NCBI RefSeq assembly: GCF_050436995.1
Contig: NC_134762.1
Span: forward strand, 10,624,167 to 10,688,166
DNA length: 64,000 bases
Source of the DNA: Anticarsia gemmatalis
Taxonomy: Eukaryota; Arthropoda; Insecta; Lepidoptera; Erebidae
Direction: 5' to 3'
The position numbers and the translations under genes were made by a program. The notes beneath the pieces are model-generated. The model saw nothing but the letters and a program-made list of their open reading frames with translations. It was not told the DNA's origin and made no database searches. This document shows, piece by piece, positions 25,977 through 38,036 of the stretch. Each line of letters starts with the position of its first letter. Positions within the stretch are counted from its first letter, which is position 1.

Positions 25977-26999
25977 TTCAATTAATAATTAATACGAATT
26001 GTAGACTTTGCTTATCCTCTAAAAAGACAAAAAGCGTGATGTCAAACAATTTAACAAACAAGTACCAGGTCAGCAGATCTCGATGGAGTTACATAAGCAA
26101 GTGTTGTAACACAACAATGGATGGGCTGCCTTTGTTACCACACATCTGCTTATTGTATCAAAACTCTCACATTTTACAACTATGCGAATTTACGCTGTTT
26201 TTGTTTTGTATCAAAGGATTGTGATTTTTAGGAGGTTAAATTATACTACAACTTTTTCCAAAGCTGTTTTTATGGTTTCTACAAAAATAGTAAACACGCC
26301 GTATTTTCTATATGTTTTCATATTCACCGGTTTGATTCCAAGTTCAAGCTTTTGGCGATTCTCCAAGCCTAGTATTAAGGTTATGCTAGGTTCTGCGAAT
26401 AACTAAAATTGCCTAGACCAGCTATAAAATCATATGAATGAAAAAACGCATCAAATTTGTCATCCATCTTTGGAATGCCCGCGCCGAAAGTTGCTTAACC
26501 TACTAATTGTTTCAGACTGGTGAGCATCTAATTTAATGTAAGACGAAACATGAAAAGTATGAAGAGATAGAGATATTATGAGTTTTCTTTAGCCCCTGCC
26601 TGCCCCCATGTAAACAACAAATTATATTATGCATGCATACTTAAATGACATAACAGTACCCAATAACCGTGACCCGTTACTGCCTATCCTCTTAAACAAT
26701 GTGGTGGTGCAAATACGGATCGTTTATGAATAAGTATCGAGATGCGACCGCAACCGCAGGGCAGCCTTGTAGCTTATGTAGAACATTATCTTGTTTAGTG
26801 ATCTAGATCTTAATTTGTTACTAAGAAGAAGACAATGCTGGAAGATCGAAATTTATAAAAAAAGGGGGTAAAAGTGGTAAAATTAATTTACCCTATTATG
26901 GTCCAACTGCTGGGCAAAAATCGCCTCCAGCAATGAAAGAAGGATCAGATTTAGAATCCAACACTATTTCTTTTTTTTTCGTCAGGAAAATGCATTACT

Positions 27000-27150
27000 G
27001 CATGTCCCGCTCCAGGGAGGTAGCGGGGGTCTGTCGGGCTCTCCCAATGGCTAGGCGTTCCGGCTTTAAATTTGGGCATACCGACTAAAAACCTGACGGT
27101 GTTCATTCAACAGTCACCATAAAGTGGCCAGGACGCGGTACCTCCAATTG
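27000..27150 (+). repeat. GC-rich block, probably repeat-derived
   Basis: CATGTCCCGCTCCAGGGAGG through GCTAGGCGTTCCGGCTTTAA stands out from its surroundings, but frames are interrupted and no splice pair fits. It looks like a moth repeat I cannot name. A LINE tail is possible. Confidence 0.3.
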
Positions 27151-27223
27151 GATCATCAAACATCAATAAAACGATTACGAAACCAAACAACTTTTGTTCT
27201 AAATGTACATACGGTATGAATTT

Positions 27224-27245
27224 CGACGCGTGCACCCACGCGTCG
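27224..27245. repeat. GC-rich 9-bp inverted repeat
   Basis: CGACGCGTG, loop CACC, CACGCGTCG in AT-rich surroundings. The arms contain ACGCGT twice. Function unknown. Confidence 0.7.
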
Positions 27246-27425
27246 TATAATATTATAATAAATGTCACATTGTTTAATAGCATGCTATAACATTAGGATG
27301 TATTTATTTATGTTTAAAACGTAATAATGCCTTATTTGGTTGAGTCTACAGTTCGATTTTCAGGTCAAATGTATTAAATTTTGGTATTTAAAAGCATATT
27401 GGGACATTATAAATAAATGGCCCCC

Positions 27426-27598
27426 GTAGTGCAATTCTGCATAGTCTGTACCGTCGAGTATCGAAAGTTTGACATTTAAAATGTACTGCCAAAATAATTC
27501 TTACGGAGTCCGGTAGAGGCGCGGAACAGATTTTCGTGTAAAATTTATCGATAGCTAGCCGGTTGTCGGTAGTCGATAGTGATAGATAATCGAGCTAC
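27426..27598 (-). mobile_element. TIR element, same family, reverse orientation
   Basis: GTAGTGCAATTCTGC at the left and GATAATCGAGCTAC at the right. The interior GGTAGAGGCGCGGAACAG and AGCTAGCCGGTTGTCGGTAG match the 10.3 kb copy in reverse. Confidence 0.7.
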
Positions 27599-27911
27599 AT
27601 TTCTATATCTTTTTCATTTCTATTCGCTAGTTACGCTATTTCAACAACAATAACATTACAATATTGTTGTATCAGTATGTCACTATTATAAAACCAAAGT
27701 TTAACGGTTACAACAAAGATACCGTAATATTTAACGTTTATTACCGTAAATACGTATAACTTGCAAAACCGCTGTGGAACCGTAAAAATCCGTAAACGAA
27801 TGGATATAAAAATATTAAATAATACGCGCTAGTTCACAGATTGTATTCTCTTAAAGAATGGCTCAAGTAATAAAGATAAGCGATATTGTATATATCTATT
27901 TATGTGAGCGC

Positions 27912-28135
27912 TCGTAGATAGTTACGCTCATCGGTCAGTAAACGATCTGAAAGTTAAGCAATTTTTATGCGGGCGTTCTATTGATGGGTAACCGCTAAAT
28001 GGTATTTGAGCTAGAACTCTCTGTGTTTTGTAGGGCACACCAAATGTCGGCTACATCGTTGTCAATTGTGATAAGAACCGATAAACCATGTCTAATACCT
28101 TTCGGCGGCTTGAGCAACTTTATAATAGAAGTTTA
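27912..28135 (+). repeat. Dispersed repeat, GGTCGGTAAACGATCTG family
   Basis: CGCTCATCGGTCAGTAAACGAT followed by TGATGGGTAACCGC and CTTTCGGCGGCTTGAGCAAC. Diverged copy of the 30.8 kb repeat. Confidence 0.55.
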
Positions 28136-28371
28136 AAGCATAAGCTACATTGACAAAGATCGCTAACTTTTTTTACTTAATATTTAATAAGGCGTCTCCC
28201 ATGCCACGTGATGGTACGACGTCGTCTTTGTTATGTTAGTTTAATGGTGGTTTCATTAATCTTGGTACGCGAAAGAACATAATATAAATTGAGAGAATAG
28301 ATAATATTTTAAAAAAGCTCAGCTTTTATAAAATACACTTTAATATCACAAAAGCAAGTGGAATTTCAATC

Positions 28372-28472
28372 TCTTACCCCCGGTTTCTGAGGTACATATA
28401 GCGGTAGTTTATCTATTCAATAGCGTTTGAACTCATATTAATAAACCGCTATTGAATAGATAAATTAATCTA
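28372..28472. mobile_element. Foldback MITE, right arm truncated
   Basis: The left arm CCCCGGTTTCTGAGGTACAT is intact. The right arm stops after CTATTGAATAGATAAA. Same family as 23.6 kb. Confidence 0.7.
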
Positions 28473-28884
28473 AAAAGAAACTAAATTAAAGAATATAACA
28501 GCCAAATAGGTGGGCTATCATCAAAAGATAAATAAATACATTCGCTCAAAGACACTAGGCGGCAAATATAAGTGTTCTTAATTATTTTATCTAGTTTTGT
28601 TCCGTGGGAAGCAAGACATCCGTGTCAGATTAGAATCACTCTACTTATTACGTAAAGTTATCCTTTACTTCCTAAGTTTGTTTGTATGTTTGTATTTTGT
28701 GAACGTACGTCCACAGTATTTATTTTTATTTACAAAAATTCTTTAAAGATTTTTTTTGTAAGGATACTCGGATATACTTAATCTACGCGGTCAAGAATTT
28801 ATTGTTCAATGATCTGGACTTAAATATTTCTACATATATATCCTCAAAATCCATGGTAGGTTCTAATTTTGCCTTAAATGAAAC

Positions 28885-29040
28885 ACTATAATCTAAGAGA
28901 GAAAACAATGTACAGCATAGTGGCTTTCTAATAGTTTTCAACTGAAATACGTGATGGCACCTCTGGAGGGCTATTACGTATCTCAGTACAATAGTGACCA
29001 TAAATTTGACGTACACTAGTTGTCAACTGAGTTACGTGAT
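28885..29040. mobile_element. Rearranged copies of the ATCACGT TIR family
   Basis: Two partial copies adjoin: one ending CAACTGAAATACGTGAT near 28955, another from ATTACGTATCTCAGTACA to TCAACTGAGTTACGTGAT at 29040. A further partial copy begins near 8258. Confidence 0.5.
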
Positions 29041-30783
29041 AAAGTCCGCAGTACATACTGTTTATGAATTTTACTTCACTTCTTACTTAACAATATACCT
29101 AATCCTACATAATATCGGAAGCACGTAATAACCTAAAACTCACATCCATTTAGGATATACTTTACATAATCAGAAATATTTTGGTCAAATTCTATATTAG
29201 GAGTTCCTGTTATAATATTACAATAACATTTTGGATTTATGTAATTTACTCTACATTGACAAGTTGGACAATATGCCGGTAATGATGTGGCAATGACTAC
29301 ATTGCCAGTTTCCTTTTACAGTATATTTCGAGTGGTCTAATGAAATAGTATTTTAAGTTACCTGGAAAGTTTTGTCTTTGTTTCTTTTAAAGGCTGATAT
29401 CTATATTGAGGAACATACCTATTTCCAGAAATTTTGGAACGGTTTTACTTAGGTAATGTGCTGCTTAGGCTGGAGGTAGGTTTGAGCTAAAGGGTGTGAC
29501 TTAGAGGAGACATCAAGAAGACCAAAGTAAATAATAATAATACTCTGATGTTTAGTTATTGTAAGAAAATTTAATTAAATTACAAAACTAGTTCTAGAAA
29601 CCGGTTTTACACTCCCTGAAAAACTGATTTATGGGTTTATTTATAAGTACAATTGGAAGTCGAACCGTCGCTATTTCAATCTGACTACCACCAGTGTTTA
29701 TAGGTATGCCAGAAACACTTAAAATAATTTAACAGGAAAACCTAACAGCTACTTGAAGCACAAATTAATTATTTAATTAAAATCCAAATAAGACGTTTTG
29801 AAAACATGACAGTATTATTTCCGTTGCACACAAAAGAAAAAGTAAGCGGCCATTTTTATTTAGTAATGCGTGGGTGACCATAGAGTGTTCATTATCTTTT
29901 CTATTCTTATTACAAATTCATTAGAGCGTGCGACATTAACCTCTTCGGCAATGAGGAAAAATGTCTATGGTCTATTTAAATTAATTAATATTATGATCAT
30001 ATTAACCTAAAGAGATTATCAGCGGCATTTTATAGTGCTATTTGTTTCTTATTATAAACACAATATAAGCAATTCATTAAGCTATGTTTGAAGACTTTAA
30101 TTTAATATATTATGCATGTAGTTCGTATACAACTATGGCGTGTGGGATTCGAACCTGCGCCCTTGACTATAAATTCTTAAGACTTAATCAACTAGCTAAC
30201 GGTGTTTCTTAAATAATATATTTTATGGCTGATATCACTTTTCAGGATATACTTAAAATACTAACTCTTTGTAACTTTTATTGCAATTTTATCAATCATC
30301 AAGTTTAACGCTTACCGATCGTTTTCAAGAGCTTACCAAAACATACTTAACCTTACCCCTGCTTAACCTCAAAATTTGTACTCATTAAGCTACTATTATC
30401 CTCAATCAATATCTACCCCACTGCTTCGCAAAGGCCTCCATAGTTGCTATCCAGAAGAATGCAGGTACACCATATTATCAGTAAGTTTTTTAGTCATATA
30501 ATGTTACGGAATTCCAAAATACTTAAAATGCATTTATTAAATAAGTGAAGAATGTAACAAAACATTCTCTTTTGTGTGCCATCGTATAATATTTTAGTAT
30601 ACTCGTTATGAAATGATACTGTCATAACTTTTGTTAAAGAGTTTAACTTTAAATTCTTTCGTAACGAGAGTTGAATCATTAACATCAGTAATTGGAGTTA
30701 ACAAGATAACTAAGAGAAACATTACAATTAACTATCCCACTGTTGGACAACTGCAAACGCAACTGTTTCAAGTGTTATTACAA

Positions 30784-31014
30784 TAAGCGCTCACCGGTCG
30801 GTAAACGATCTGTGGGCTCAGCACACCTTGGCGCGGTCATTCCATAGATGGGTTACCGCAAAGTGGTATTTGAACAGGGCGCCTTCGTGCTTTCCAGGGC
30901 ACGCAAAAAGTCGGTGCCGGTTGTTCTCAATTAAAATAACACTCGCTAAGACACGTTAAAGGCTTTCGGGCGGCTTGAACAACTTTGACACTAGGTTAAC
31001 CACTAACCATACGA
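30784..31014 (+). repeat. Dispersed repeat, GGTCGGTAAACGATCTG family
   Basis: From CTCACCGGTCGGTAAACGAT to CCACTAACCATACGATAAGA. Related copies at 27912-28135 and, truncated, 20632-20775. Class unknown to me. Confidence 0.6.
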
Positions 31015-31253
31015 TAAGAAGGAGAAGACTGTCCCACTACTGGACATCGACAACCTTTACCATTCGGAATTAGAGAGAAGTTAGGTTTTAATCCCACCAA
31101 GCTAGCCACATACAGCCTAGGGACTTTACAGTCTTCCAAGTTCTATTTGAAAGTAACTTCGCATCGTATGGATTTTTTTTACTCAATGTTCAATATTTCT
31201 GATTACAACATATCGTAGATAGATATGATTTAAAATTGCTTATATTTCTAATC

Positions 31254-31335
31254 CCGATACTGCTGGGCAAGGATCTCCTTCCAGACGAGTGAGGGGTTAG
31301 GCCTTGAGTCCATCACGCTCGCTTACAAGTGCTTA
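31254..31335 (+). repeat. LINE-tail/SINE-like repeat fragment
   Basis: Forward copy: CGATACTGCTGGGCAAGGAT to TTGAGTCCATCACGCTCGC. Confidence 0.55.
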
Positions 31336-31903
31336 AAAGTATAAAATCATCTAAATTGCACTCATTTTTATATGCTCTTCATTAGACTTACTGTAATTAT
31401 TTGTGCAAACTATTCCGCATTGCATTACCTTCCTGATTAAGTTAATTAAATTACACATATTTATATTCATTTACTACGATTCAATAAACACGTTATTTAC
31501 AGGAAAAGTCTAATAGTGACATTATCCTGTACCTATACTTAGCTCAAATTAAATACATAGTGGATATATTTATGACCTATATACAATTATACATATGATA
31601 ACTTACGAGCAATGTTTTCTACAGAAATTAGCGAGCAGCCTATTTCCCCCGAGATTTCCCCGAGATTTCTAGGTTTGAACCCGAGACCAGTACTACATAC
31701 TGCTACTACACAACAGGCAGTCTTAATCTTAATATTATAAATGCTAAACGAACTTTTTGTTTCGCCTTCACTTATATTTGTATGTTGGTAACCCTTGTGT
31801 ATGCAAAATAACAAATTAAACATAATAGAAAAGAACGTGATTTTTATAGGTTTACGTATGCATGTGCAATAAATCGCAAATTAATAAATATTGAAAATAT
31901 TAC

Positions 31904-32002
31904 CAAGAACACTTTGGTCGCTAGCAGCCAGGCCATGTTCCAAATAGTCCGTATTGCTTCCGATAATGATCGCGACATTTTAGTCTTTTGACAAGTCACC
32001 AT
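31904..32002 (-). CDS. Candidate alternative first coding exon (33 codons)
   Basis: On the minus strand an ATG at 32002 (context caaaATGg) opens 33 codons. The translation begins MVTCQKTKMSRSLSEAI and has a later hydrophobic stretch, IWNMAWLLATKVFL, before a gtaata donor at 31903. The donor phase is 0, exactly what the 22.8 kb exon accepts. Above the ATG is about 190 nt of plausible 5'UTR starting at a TCAGT initiator-like site near 32189, with one short upstream ORF (MRMEIKIV, stop). If not spliced, the frame reads on about 20 codons to a stop. I recognise no domain. The hydrophobic segment could be an amphipathic or membrane-contacting helix. The ORF is short enough to be chance, and no repeat similarity is visible within the window. 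Confidence 0.35.
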
Positions 32003-32189
32003 TTTGAAAAAAAACAGTGCGAAATTCCTACAATAACACTTTCCTTTACTTTACACACAGTTGCTGAAATATTAAACAATTTTAATTTCCATTCTCATAA
32101 GTAAATTATTCGAAAGTAAATGATTTGACAAATTGAATGCACAATAAACAAATTTGAAACTCTATTTGCAAACTAATTGCTTAATCACT
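32003..32189 (-). promoter_or_regulatory. Putative initiator and 5'UTR of the 32 kb alternative exon
   Basis: The minus strand reads gaacgTCAGTgatt, with the A of TCAGT at 32189. TCAGT is the arthropod initiator consensus. No TATA box is obvious about 30 nt upstream. The 187-nt interval down to the ATG at 32002 is AT-rich and carries two upstream ATGs in one eight-codon ORF. A five-base initiator is common by chance, so the call rests mainly on the downstream exon and donor. Confidence 0.22.
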
Positions 32190-32964
32190 GACGTTCACTT
32201 AAAACTTTAATCCGCCAAACAAGTTTAAACCGAACTTTGTAAAATCCGGTTTTGAAGTAAGACCTTCACGAACTTATGACCCTTCGGCGTTACCTTCGTT
32301 TTAAAGCACAAATCCTTAGACCGAAACACAAACTTTCTAAACCGTTAATTCAATAACGAACTTTATTAAAAATTCGAATTAAAAAAGGATTCATCCTGAA
32401 TATGAGAATGGAAATTGAGATTTGAAATTTCGCACTAGAGATTCACTTTTTATTATAAGACAGTGTTACTCGACCGAGAGAACCAAAACTACTGTAAGTG
32501 TGAGTGTATATTACAATGTGCAGAGAATTTTGGAAAGTAGAGGCAGCAAGCGAGACGGTACGTAGGATTGAAATAATGTGCGCTGAGAGATGCGTGTACA
32601 GTAGCGCATTTATTTCCTGTAATGCGATATTTATTAGCGAGAATGAAGAGAATTTGATTGTAGATTAATTTTCATCAGTAGATCTGCTATCAATCAATAG
32701 ACGAGTGCTCGAGATAATTGTTTTTATTCAATTCTAATTGCGTGCTTCTATTAGCGTGACTGTGAGTACTTATTGTAAAAAACATTGATTTATTGTATTT
32801 TCTTTAATGTACATTAAAATCTTCATCATTAGATTTTTAGTCAGATAATTCTTTTAGAGCAATATTTTTTACTTTCATGACAGTTTATTGGGGAGAGTCT
32901 GTGAAAATTTTGTTTAATTTAACGAAGATAATTAAGTTACGATGATTAGGCTTGAGAGAAAAGC

Positions 32965-33170
32965 ACAAATTAGGTAGAGTATACGTCTGCAGGTCACGAG
33001 ATCCCGGGTTCGATTCCCGGTATAAGCAAATAGTCTTTTTCAAATTTACATTAGAATATTTTTCAATAGTAGCCCGGGGTTTATGGTATTAGGCCCACCT
33101 CTATTTACATAGAACCGACTAATATTAACGGTGTTTTTAATATTCCTCTGCCTATAACTTCGGATATAAC
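32965..33170 (+). mobile_element. tRNA-derived SINE, well preserved B box
   Basis: CGGGTTCGATTCCCGG matches the tRNA B box. It is followed after about 45 nt by TTTCAATAGTAGCCCGGGG and a diverged form of the family body. Same family as the 18.6 kb copy. Confidence 0.6.
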
Positions 33171-33323
33171 GCGAATTATATTTAATAGGATTCACTTATT
33201 AATCTTTGCGTTACAAAATCGTTTCTATAAAAAGTTTTACACCTTACATTAAAGACAAAAGTATAAATACAAATAAGTTCTATATTTTGTCCCTTTCTAA
33301 CAACTTTAAAACTATATATATAT

Positions 33324-33690
33324 TAGCTTAGCCTTTGTTCCAAACTATGTCGGAGTCGGCTTCCAGTCTCACCGGATGCAGCTGGATAACAGTGTTTTAC
33401 ATGGAGCGACTGCCTATCTGACCTCCACAACCCAGTTACTTGGGTATTAACACGATACCCTTCGGTAAGACTGGTTGTCAGACTTTCAAGCTTCTGACTA
33501 CTGTTAACGACTGTCAAAGATCTTCGAAAATGACAGCCGGGACCCACAATTTAACGTGCCTTCCGAAACACGGAGGAACTCGATATGTATAAGATGGCCA
33601 CCCATCCACGGAACAACCTCGGCAAGCGTAGCTTAACCGCAGAGATCGATCCGTGCGGCTGTTGTCAACTAAGCCACGAGCTCCTCCTAT
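33324..33690 (+). repeat. Dispersed repeat, GAGTCGGCTTCCAG family, full copy
   Basis: Runs from TTGTTCCAAACTATGTCGGA to GCCACGAGCTCCTC. It differs from the copy at 37672 by only about eight to ten bases over some 360. I recall this as a very common moth repeat of uncertain class. The 74-codon antisense frame inside is a repeat feature, since a matching frame occurs in the sister copy. Confidence 0.8.
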
Positions 33691-34019
33691 AAGAGTGAAA
33701 AAGACAGAACACTAATTCGATCTTACGTTTAGAAGGTAAGTGTGTTATGTAGTAACTATAAATTTTAAAGTCCCATTGTTTTTGTACATGCGTTCTCATT
33801 TTATAATCGCAGTAAAACAAGTAGTCTTATATCATGTTACAAAAGATTTTGGTACTTACTACTTTTTTTGTTCTAATGTATAGTTAAGATTGTTTTCTTT
33901 AGGATGACGATAGCTTTGGAGTTCTTTTAGCTTTGATTCAGCTACTTCTGCTTTAAGTTGTAACGTTGCATCCGAAATATTCAGATGTTCTTAAGTGCGA
34001 AATACGGTAAAATATGAGG

Positions 34020-34170
34020 CTTTTTCATGCTCCGAAGGTGTAGGCGGAAGGGTAATAAAATACACCCACGTTTCAATTTCCGAACTACTATTAAGAAATA
34101 TTTAAATATTTATTAAAAAGACAACTTTACCCAATTCAGGGAACTAACCCGAGACCTCAAGATCAGTAAT
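34020..34170 (-). mobile_element. Diverged SINE copy
   Basis: The minus strand has GAGGTCTCGGGTTAGTTCCC followed by TATTTCTTAATAGTAG and a shortened body. It is recognisable only by comparison with the other copies. Confidence 0.35.
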
Positions 34171-34800
34171 TGTACAGCTTATAGGTACAGAAAATATATT
34201 TATAACATAAAAAAAATATTATTTATCAATATTTTCTTCGTAATTGTAAACAAAACCTAAGAATCTGCGAGACATCACCACATTATAAATGATATATTTG
34301 AAGAAGAGGTAGTTAACTAACATTAAACACTTCCACGTTTAATTAAGATACGTGTTACATGTCTCTACGTAGTTATTCAAAGAGAGAGCATTTGTGAACA
34401 GCTGTCCGTAATTGGCAAGATTTTTTAAAGCTTTCAAAGCAATATCTTACTTTACTGATGAGTATCAAGTGATATAAAGCGACATATATCAGCGCCTCTA
34501 GCGGATTTTTTAAGGACTATTTTTAACAAGTTATTTCAAATACTCGGTACGGCGATACAATCGTTAGTTTATCAGCGTAGGTGCACAGTTTTAACATTAG
34601 ATTTACAAATTCTACAAAAAAACTGACAGACCACGCGGTGTAGTTAAATTTTAATTTCAACCTATGTGTATTTCTGTGTAGGTAAGTTTGCGATTCTGGC
34701 TATATTTTGTATCTTTTAATCTGTATATGGTGTAAAGTTTCTTGCGTTTTAATAGCATTGCATAGCTATGACAAAGTTATAGTCAGTCAATATTTATTAA

Positions 34801-35006
34801 GTCGGGGAAAAATTATTTTCGCATTATACTATGTATAAACATGTAATAAAATCTCTTTGGCGTCAAGAATCACAAATGAGTACACGGTTCATTAGGTTTC
34901 TTTCAGAGAGCTCGTGAGGTACCCAAATATCGAGCTTTTTTGTGTAGAGAAAAGATTTTATTACAAGTTCATACATACTATAATGTGAAAAGACTTTTTC
35001 CCCGAC
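34801..35006. mobile_element. Long-TIR element, TTAA-type flank
   Basis: The arms are 54 bp and about 89 percent identical by my comparison, starting GTCGGGGAAAAA on both strands. The left flank is TTAA and the right flank CTAA. This suggests a piggyBac-like non-autonomous element with one mutated target base, though a TA-target element is possible. 206 bp, no coding capacity. Confidence 0.6.
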
Positions 35007-35348
35007 CTAATATTTTATGCGACCTGTATTATTTAAATAGACAATATAAACTAAAGGCACTAGGCCTTCGGTTTCTGGTCGTATAATATAATAATATTGA
35101 CTGACTATAACTTTTTCTCTTTGTTATGTATCTGTTACTCCAATAATACCTTCATAGGCTCAAAGTTCCGTGCGATATGAGAAAACTTTCTCATACGTTT
35201 TCTGATCTAACAGAATATAGGTAAACCGTTTTACTTTGTGGATGCAAGTAGTGAATACTTATTAGTTACCCAGTTTTACTAGGTCGTGCTTAAGGATTTG
35301 TTCAAAGTTAATCAAATTTTGTAGCGGTTTCACTTAAATCCGGATATT

Positions 35349-35545
35349 TCATACTAAAAATGTCATAGCGAAAATTTGTTGGAATGGTGGGTGTATGCAT
35401 GTCTGATGTATGTTTGATACTCTTTCACGAAAGTACTGTAGGAGGGATTTGAATGAAATTTGGTACACCTGTACCTTATAACTTAAAATATCATTTTTAC
35501 TGTATGAAATCTGGCCACAAGTATAAAGTTCCGGGCAGAAGCTAG
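35349..35545 (+). mobile_element. Degenerate Helitron-like element
   Basis: TCATACTAAAAATGTCATAG at the left and CCGGGCAGAAGCTAG before T at the right, with GAATGAAATTTGGTACACC inside, shared with this superfamily. The left flank is T rather than A. Confidence 0.5.
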
Positions 35546-36280
35546 TTAATCAAATATAGGTATCGTATCTTATTTCTGCCCACCCTTGTAGTAAATAGGC
35601 GTCATTTTATGTATGTTTATTAATATAGGGCAACGGTCTTCTTGAATAAGACAGACATAGTACATTTTAGGTTGATGGTTACCGCCAAAAACATACACAT
35701 ATAGGTATAATACTTATTGACTTTACAGTGTGATAGATTACCGTCTACTGTTTCAAAGAAAGTGACCGGAAATTATAGAAAATTTAAATTAAATATACCT
35801 AACTGTATTACACATTTTTATTAATATCAACCAAACCATCTTGCAAATTTCTCCAATATTTTACCGTGTCTTAAAAACCGGTAGATCCAGTAATAAACTA
35901 GAGCTTCCTGTGAGCTTAAATAAATAAACTTATTAAACAATTTATTATTATAATGGCCGCGGCTGGTCTAAATTGTAACGGGCCTATGATTTAGCAAACT
36001 TGTTAGACCGGTGGCTAGTAGTTTTTTTTTATTAAAAGTTGGTATGGGCGTGGTGGTTAGAACAAAGTGAACTAGACTCATACTGACTTAATGTTTTTGT
36101 TTCTTCCTTTACAAAAGATATGTCGATAACTTGACAATGAAGATGTCTGCTGTTCAAGGTTTGTAACAGTTCTCTAGATCACACAATATAATCTAGCCGG
36201 GTTGATCCAGATAATAAATGCCTAGGAAAGGAAATAGGGAATGACTAAGGCATGGATGATATCTTTGCCCAGCAGTGGAA

Positions 36281-36311
36281 TCCATACTAATATTATAAAT
36301 GCGAAAGTAAC

Positions 36312-36342
<31 letters not shown>

Positions 36343-36754
36343 GCTACTCAATCACGCCTAAACTACTGAACCAATTTGCATGAAATTTGGTATGGAGATA
36401 TTTTGATACCCGAGAAAGGACATAGGCTACTTTTTATCCCGGGAAAATGACGCATTTCCCGGGAAAATTCAGGTGACTAACGAAGTCGCGAATAATCAAT
36501 ATTATAATGACATTAAATTAACAAAATTCCGTTGTCATGGCAACTGTTTTAATGGCGGATATGCCTTAGCGCGACTTCGTTATATTATGAGATATAAATA
36601 GTTTTAAGAGTATTTTTCGTGAAAAAAAAGCATATTTTATATCATCACGCTACGACCAATAGGAGCAGAGTAACAGTAAAAAAGTGTTACAAAAACGTGG
36701 AAATTTCTGACCCATTCTCTGACGAGAGCAAGCGAAGTTGCGCGGGTCAGCTAG
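36281..36754 (+). mobile_element. Non-autonomous Helitron, complete, composite 3' end
   Basis: Starts TCCATACTAATATTATAAAT and ends with the hairpin GCAAGCGAAGTTGC, then GCGGGTCAGCTAG. It is flanked by A on the left and T on the right, as expected for Helitrons (5' TC, 3' CTAG, insertion between A and T). A CTGT microsatellite lies near the 5' end. After an internal relic of the shorter family's 3' end (aacgaagtcgcg) it continues into the 3' module of the second Helitron family. 474 bp, no coding capacity. Confidence 0.85.
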
Positions 36755-37671
36755 TTGTTATATAACTTTGATAAAAAATCTAACTCAACTACCTTCCGAT
36801 TAGGGTTAATGTAATCTTTCACTATTTAACGTCATATGCATAACTCACTATTTTTACTCAACTGCGCGACGCAGAGGAGGGTATTATTCATTTAGGTACT
36901 TGTCCATGGCTGTATCCGTTCTCTCTAACTAATTGTAAATATGTTTACATAAAATTTATATTGCAAATAACTAAGCGTTTTAAGATCAAAGGCCAGCTCA
37001 AAAATGTTAATAGGCCAAAATTACATGCTCATTATAATATTGGTAAATGACAAGGACATACATAAAATATATAAGTTATTTTACGATAAAATGTCGCGAA
37101 ATAATTATTGAGAACCGGTACCGGTGTACGATTGAAGAAAATTCTTAACAAATGATAATGAATGAATTCCAATACGATTGAGATTGCTGTATTATTTATT
37201 TATGGTCTTCTATTTGATAACTAGTTTTTGCCCCCTACTGGATTTGCGTGAAAGGATTTGCCTGGGTAAAGGTATTATTTTTGTTAATCTTAGTCATAAA
37301 CTTTCTGTTGTCAATTTTCACTGCATGAAGGACTAAAATAACATGTTAATATTTAGAAAATAATAATATGTATTTTTTTACTAAGTCCCTTGCCGGCACT
37401 TGGCAATTTTGGACTCAAGATCTCATCCCTGGGAGAAGATTGTAGCTCAGTGGTACGTCAAGTCTGTAATAGTTTTTTTCAAATTAAAGTCTTTACAATT
37501 TAGAATATTAATCCTTAGTCGCGGGAACTTTTGCAACCAGCCTCTCAAGTATAGGTCACACAAATATTTGTCAAGAGGGGAACTCAAACCTGCGATTTCC
37601 ACGTGATACTATTTATTGGTATCAAAATCTACAAAACTCAAAATTATTTGTTTATTATAAAGATATATATT

Positions 37672-38036
37672 CGCTTAGCCTTTGTTCCAAACTATGTTGG
37701 AGTCGGCTTCCAGTCTTACCGGATGCAGCTGGATACCAGTGTTTTACATGGAGCGACTGCCTATCTGACCTCCACAACCCAGTTACTTGGGTATTAACAC
37801 GATACCCTTCGGTAAGACTGGTTGTCAGACTTTCAAGCTTCTGACTACTGTTAACGACTGTCAAAGATCTTGCGAAATGACAGCCGGGACCCACAATTTA
37901 ACGTGCCTTCCGAAACACGGAGGAACTCGATATGTATAAGATGGTCACCCATCCACGGAACAACCTCGGCAAGCGTAGCTTAACCTCAGAAATCGATCCG
38001 TGCGGCTGTTGTAAACTAAGCCACGAGCTCCTCTAA
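37672..38036 (+). repeat. Dispersed repeat, near-identical sister copy
   Basis: Same boundaries and near-identical sequence to 33324-33690, so both are recent or were homogenised. Flanked by a duplicated local segment: CGTGATACTATTTATTGGTA occurs at about 37600 and again at about 38040. Confidence 0.8.

Noticed and set aside
33323..33547. 74-codon ORF repeated as a 79-codon ORF at 37655-37894
   Set aside because: The similarity comes from the shared dispersed repeat, not from a protein gene. Diverged copies of the repeat do not keep the frame.
36310..36345. CTGT repeats suspected as an independent microsatellite or CRISPR-like array
   Set aside because: They are the variable CTGT run near the 5' end of a Helitron family, seen at the same place in the 1.8 and 7.6 kb copies.
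37436..37460. tRNA A-box-like TGTAGCTCAGTGGTACG
   Set aside because: No B box at tRNA spacing and no cloverleaf, so it is not a tRNA gene.
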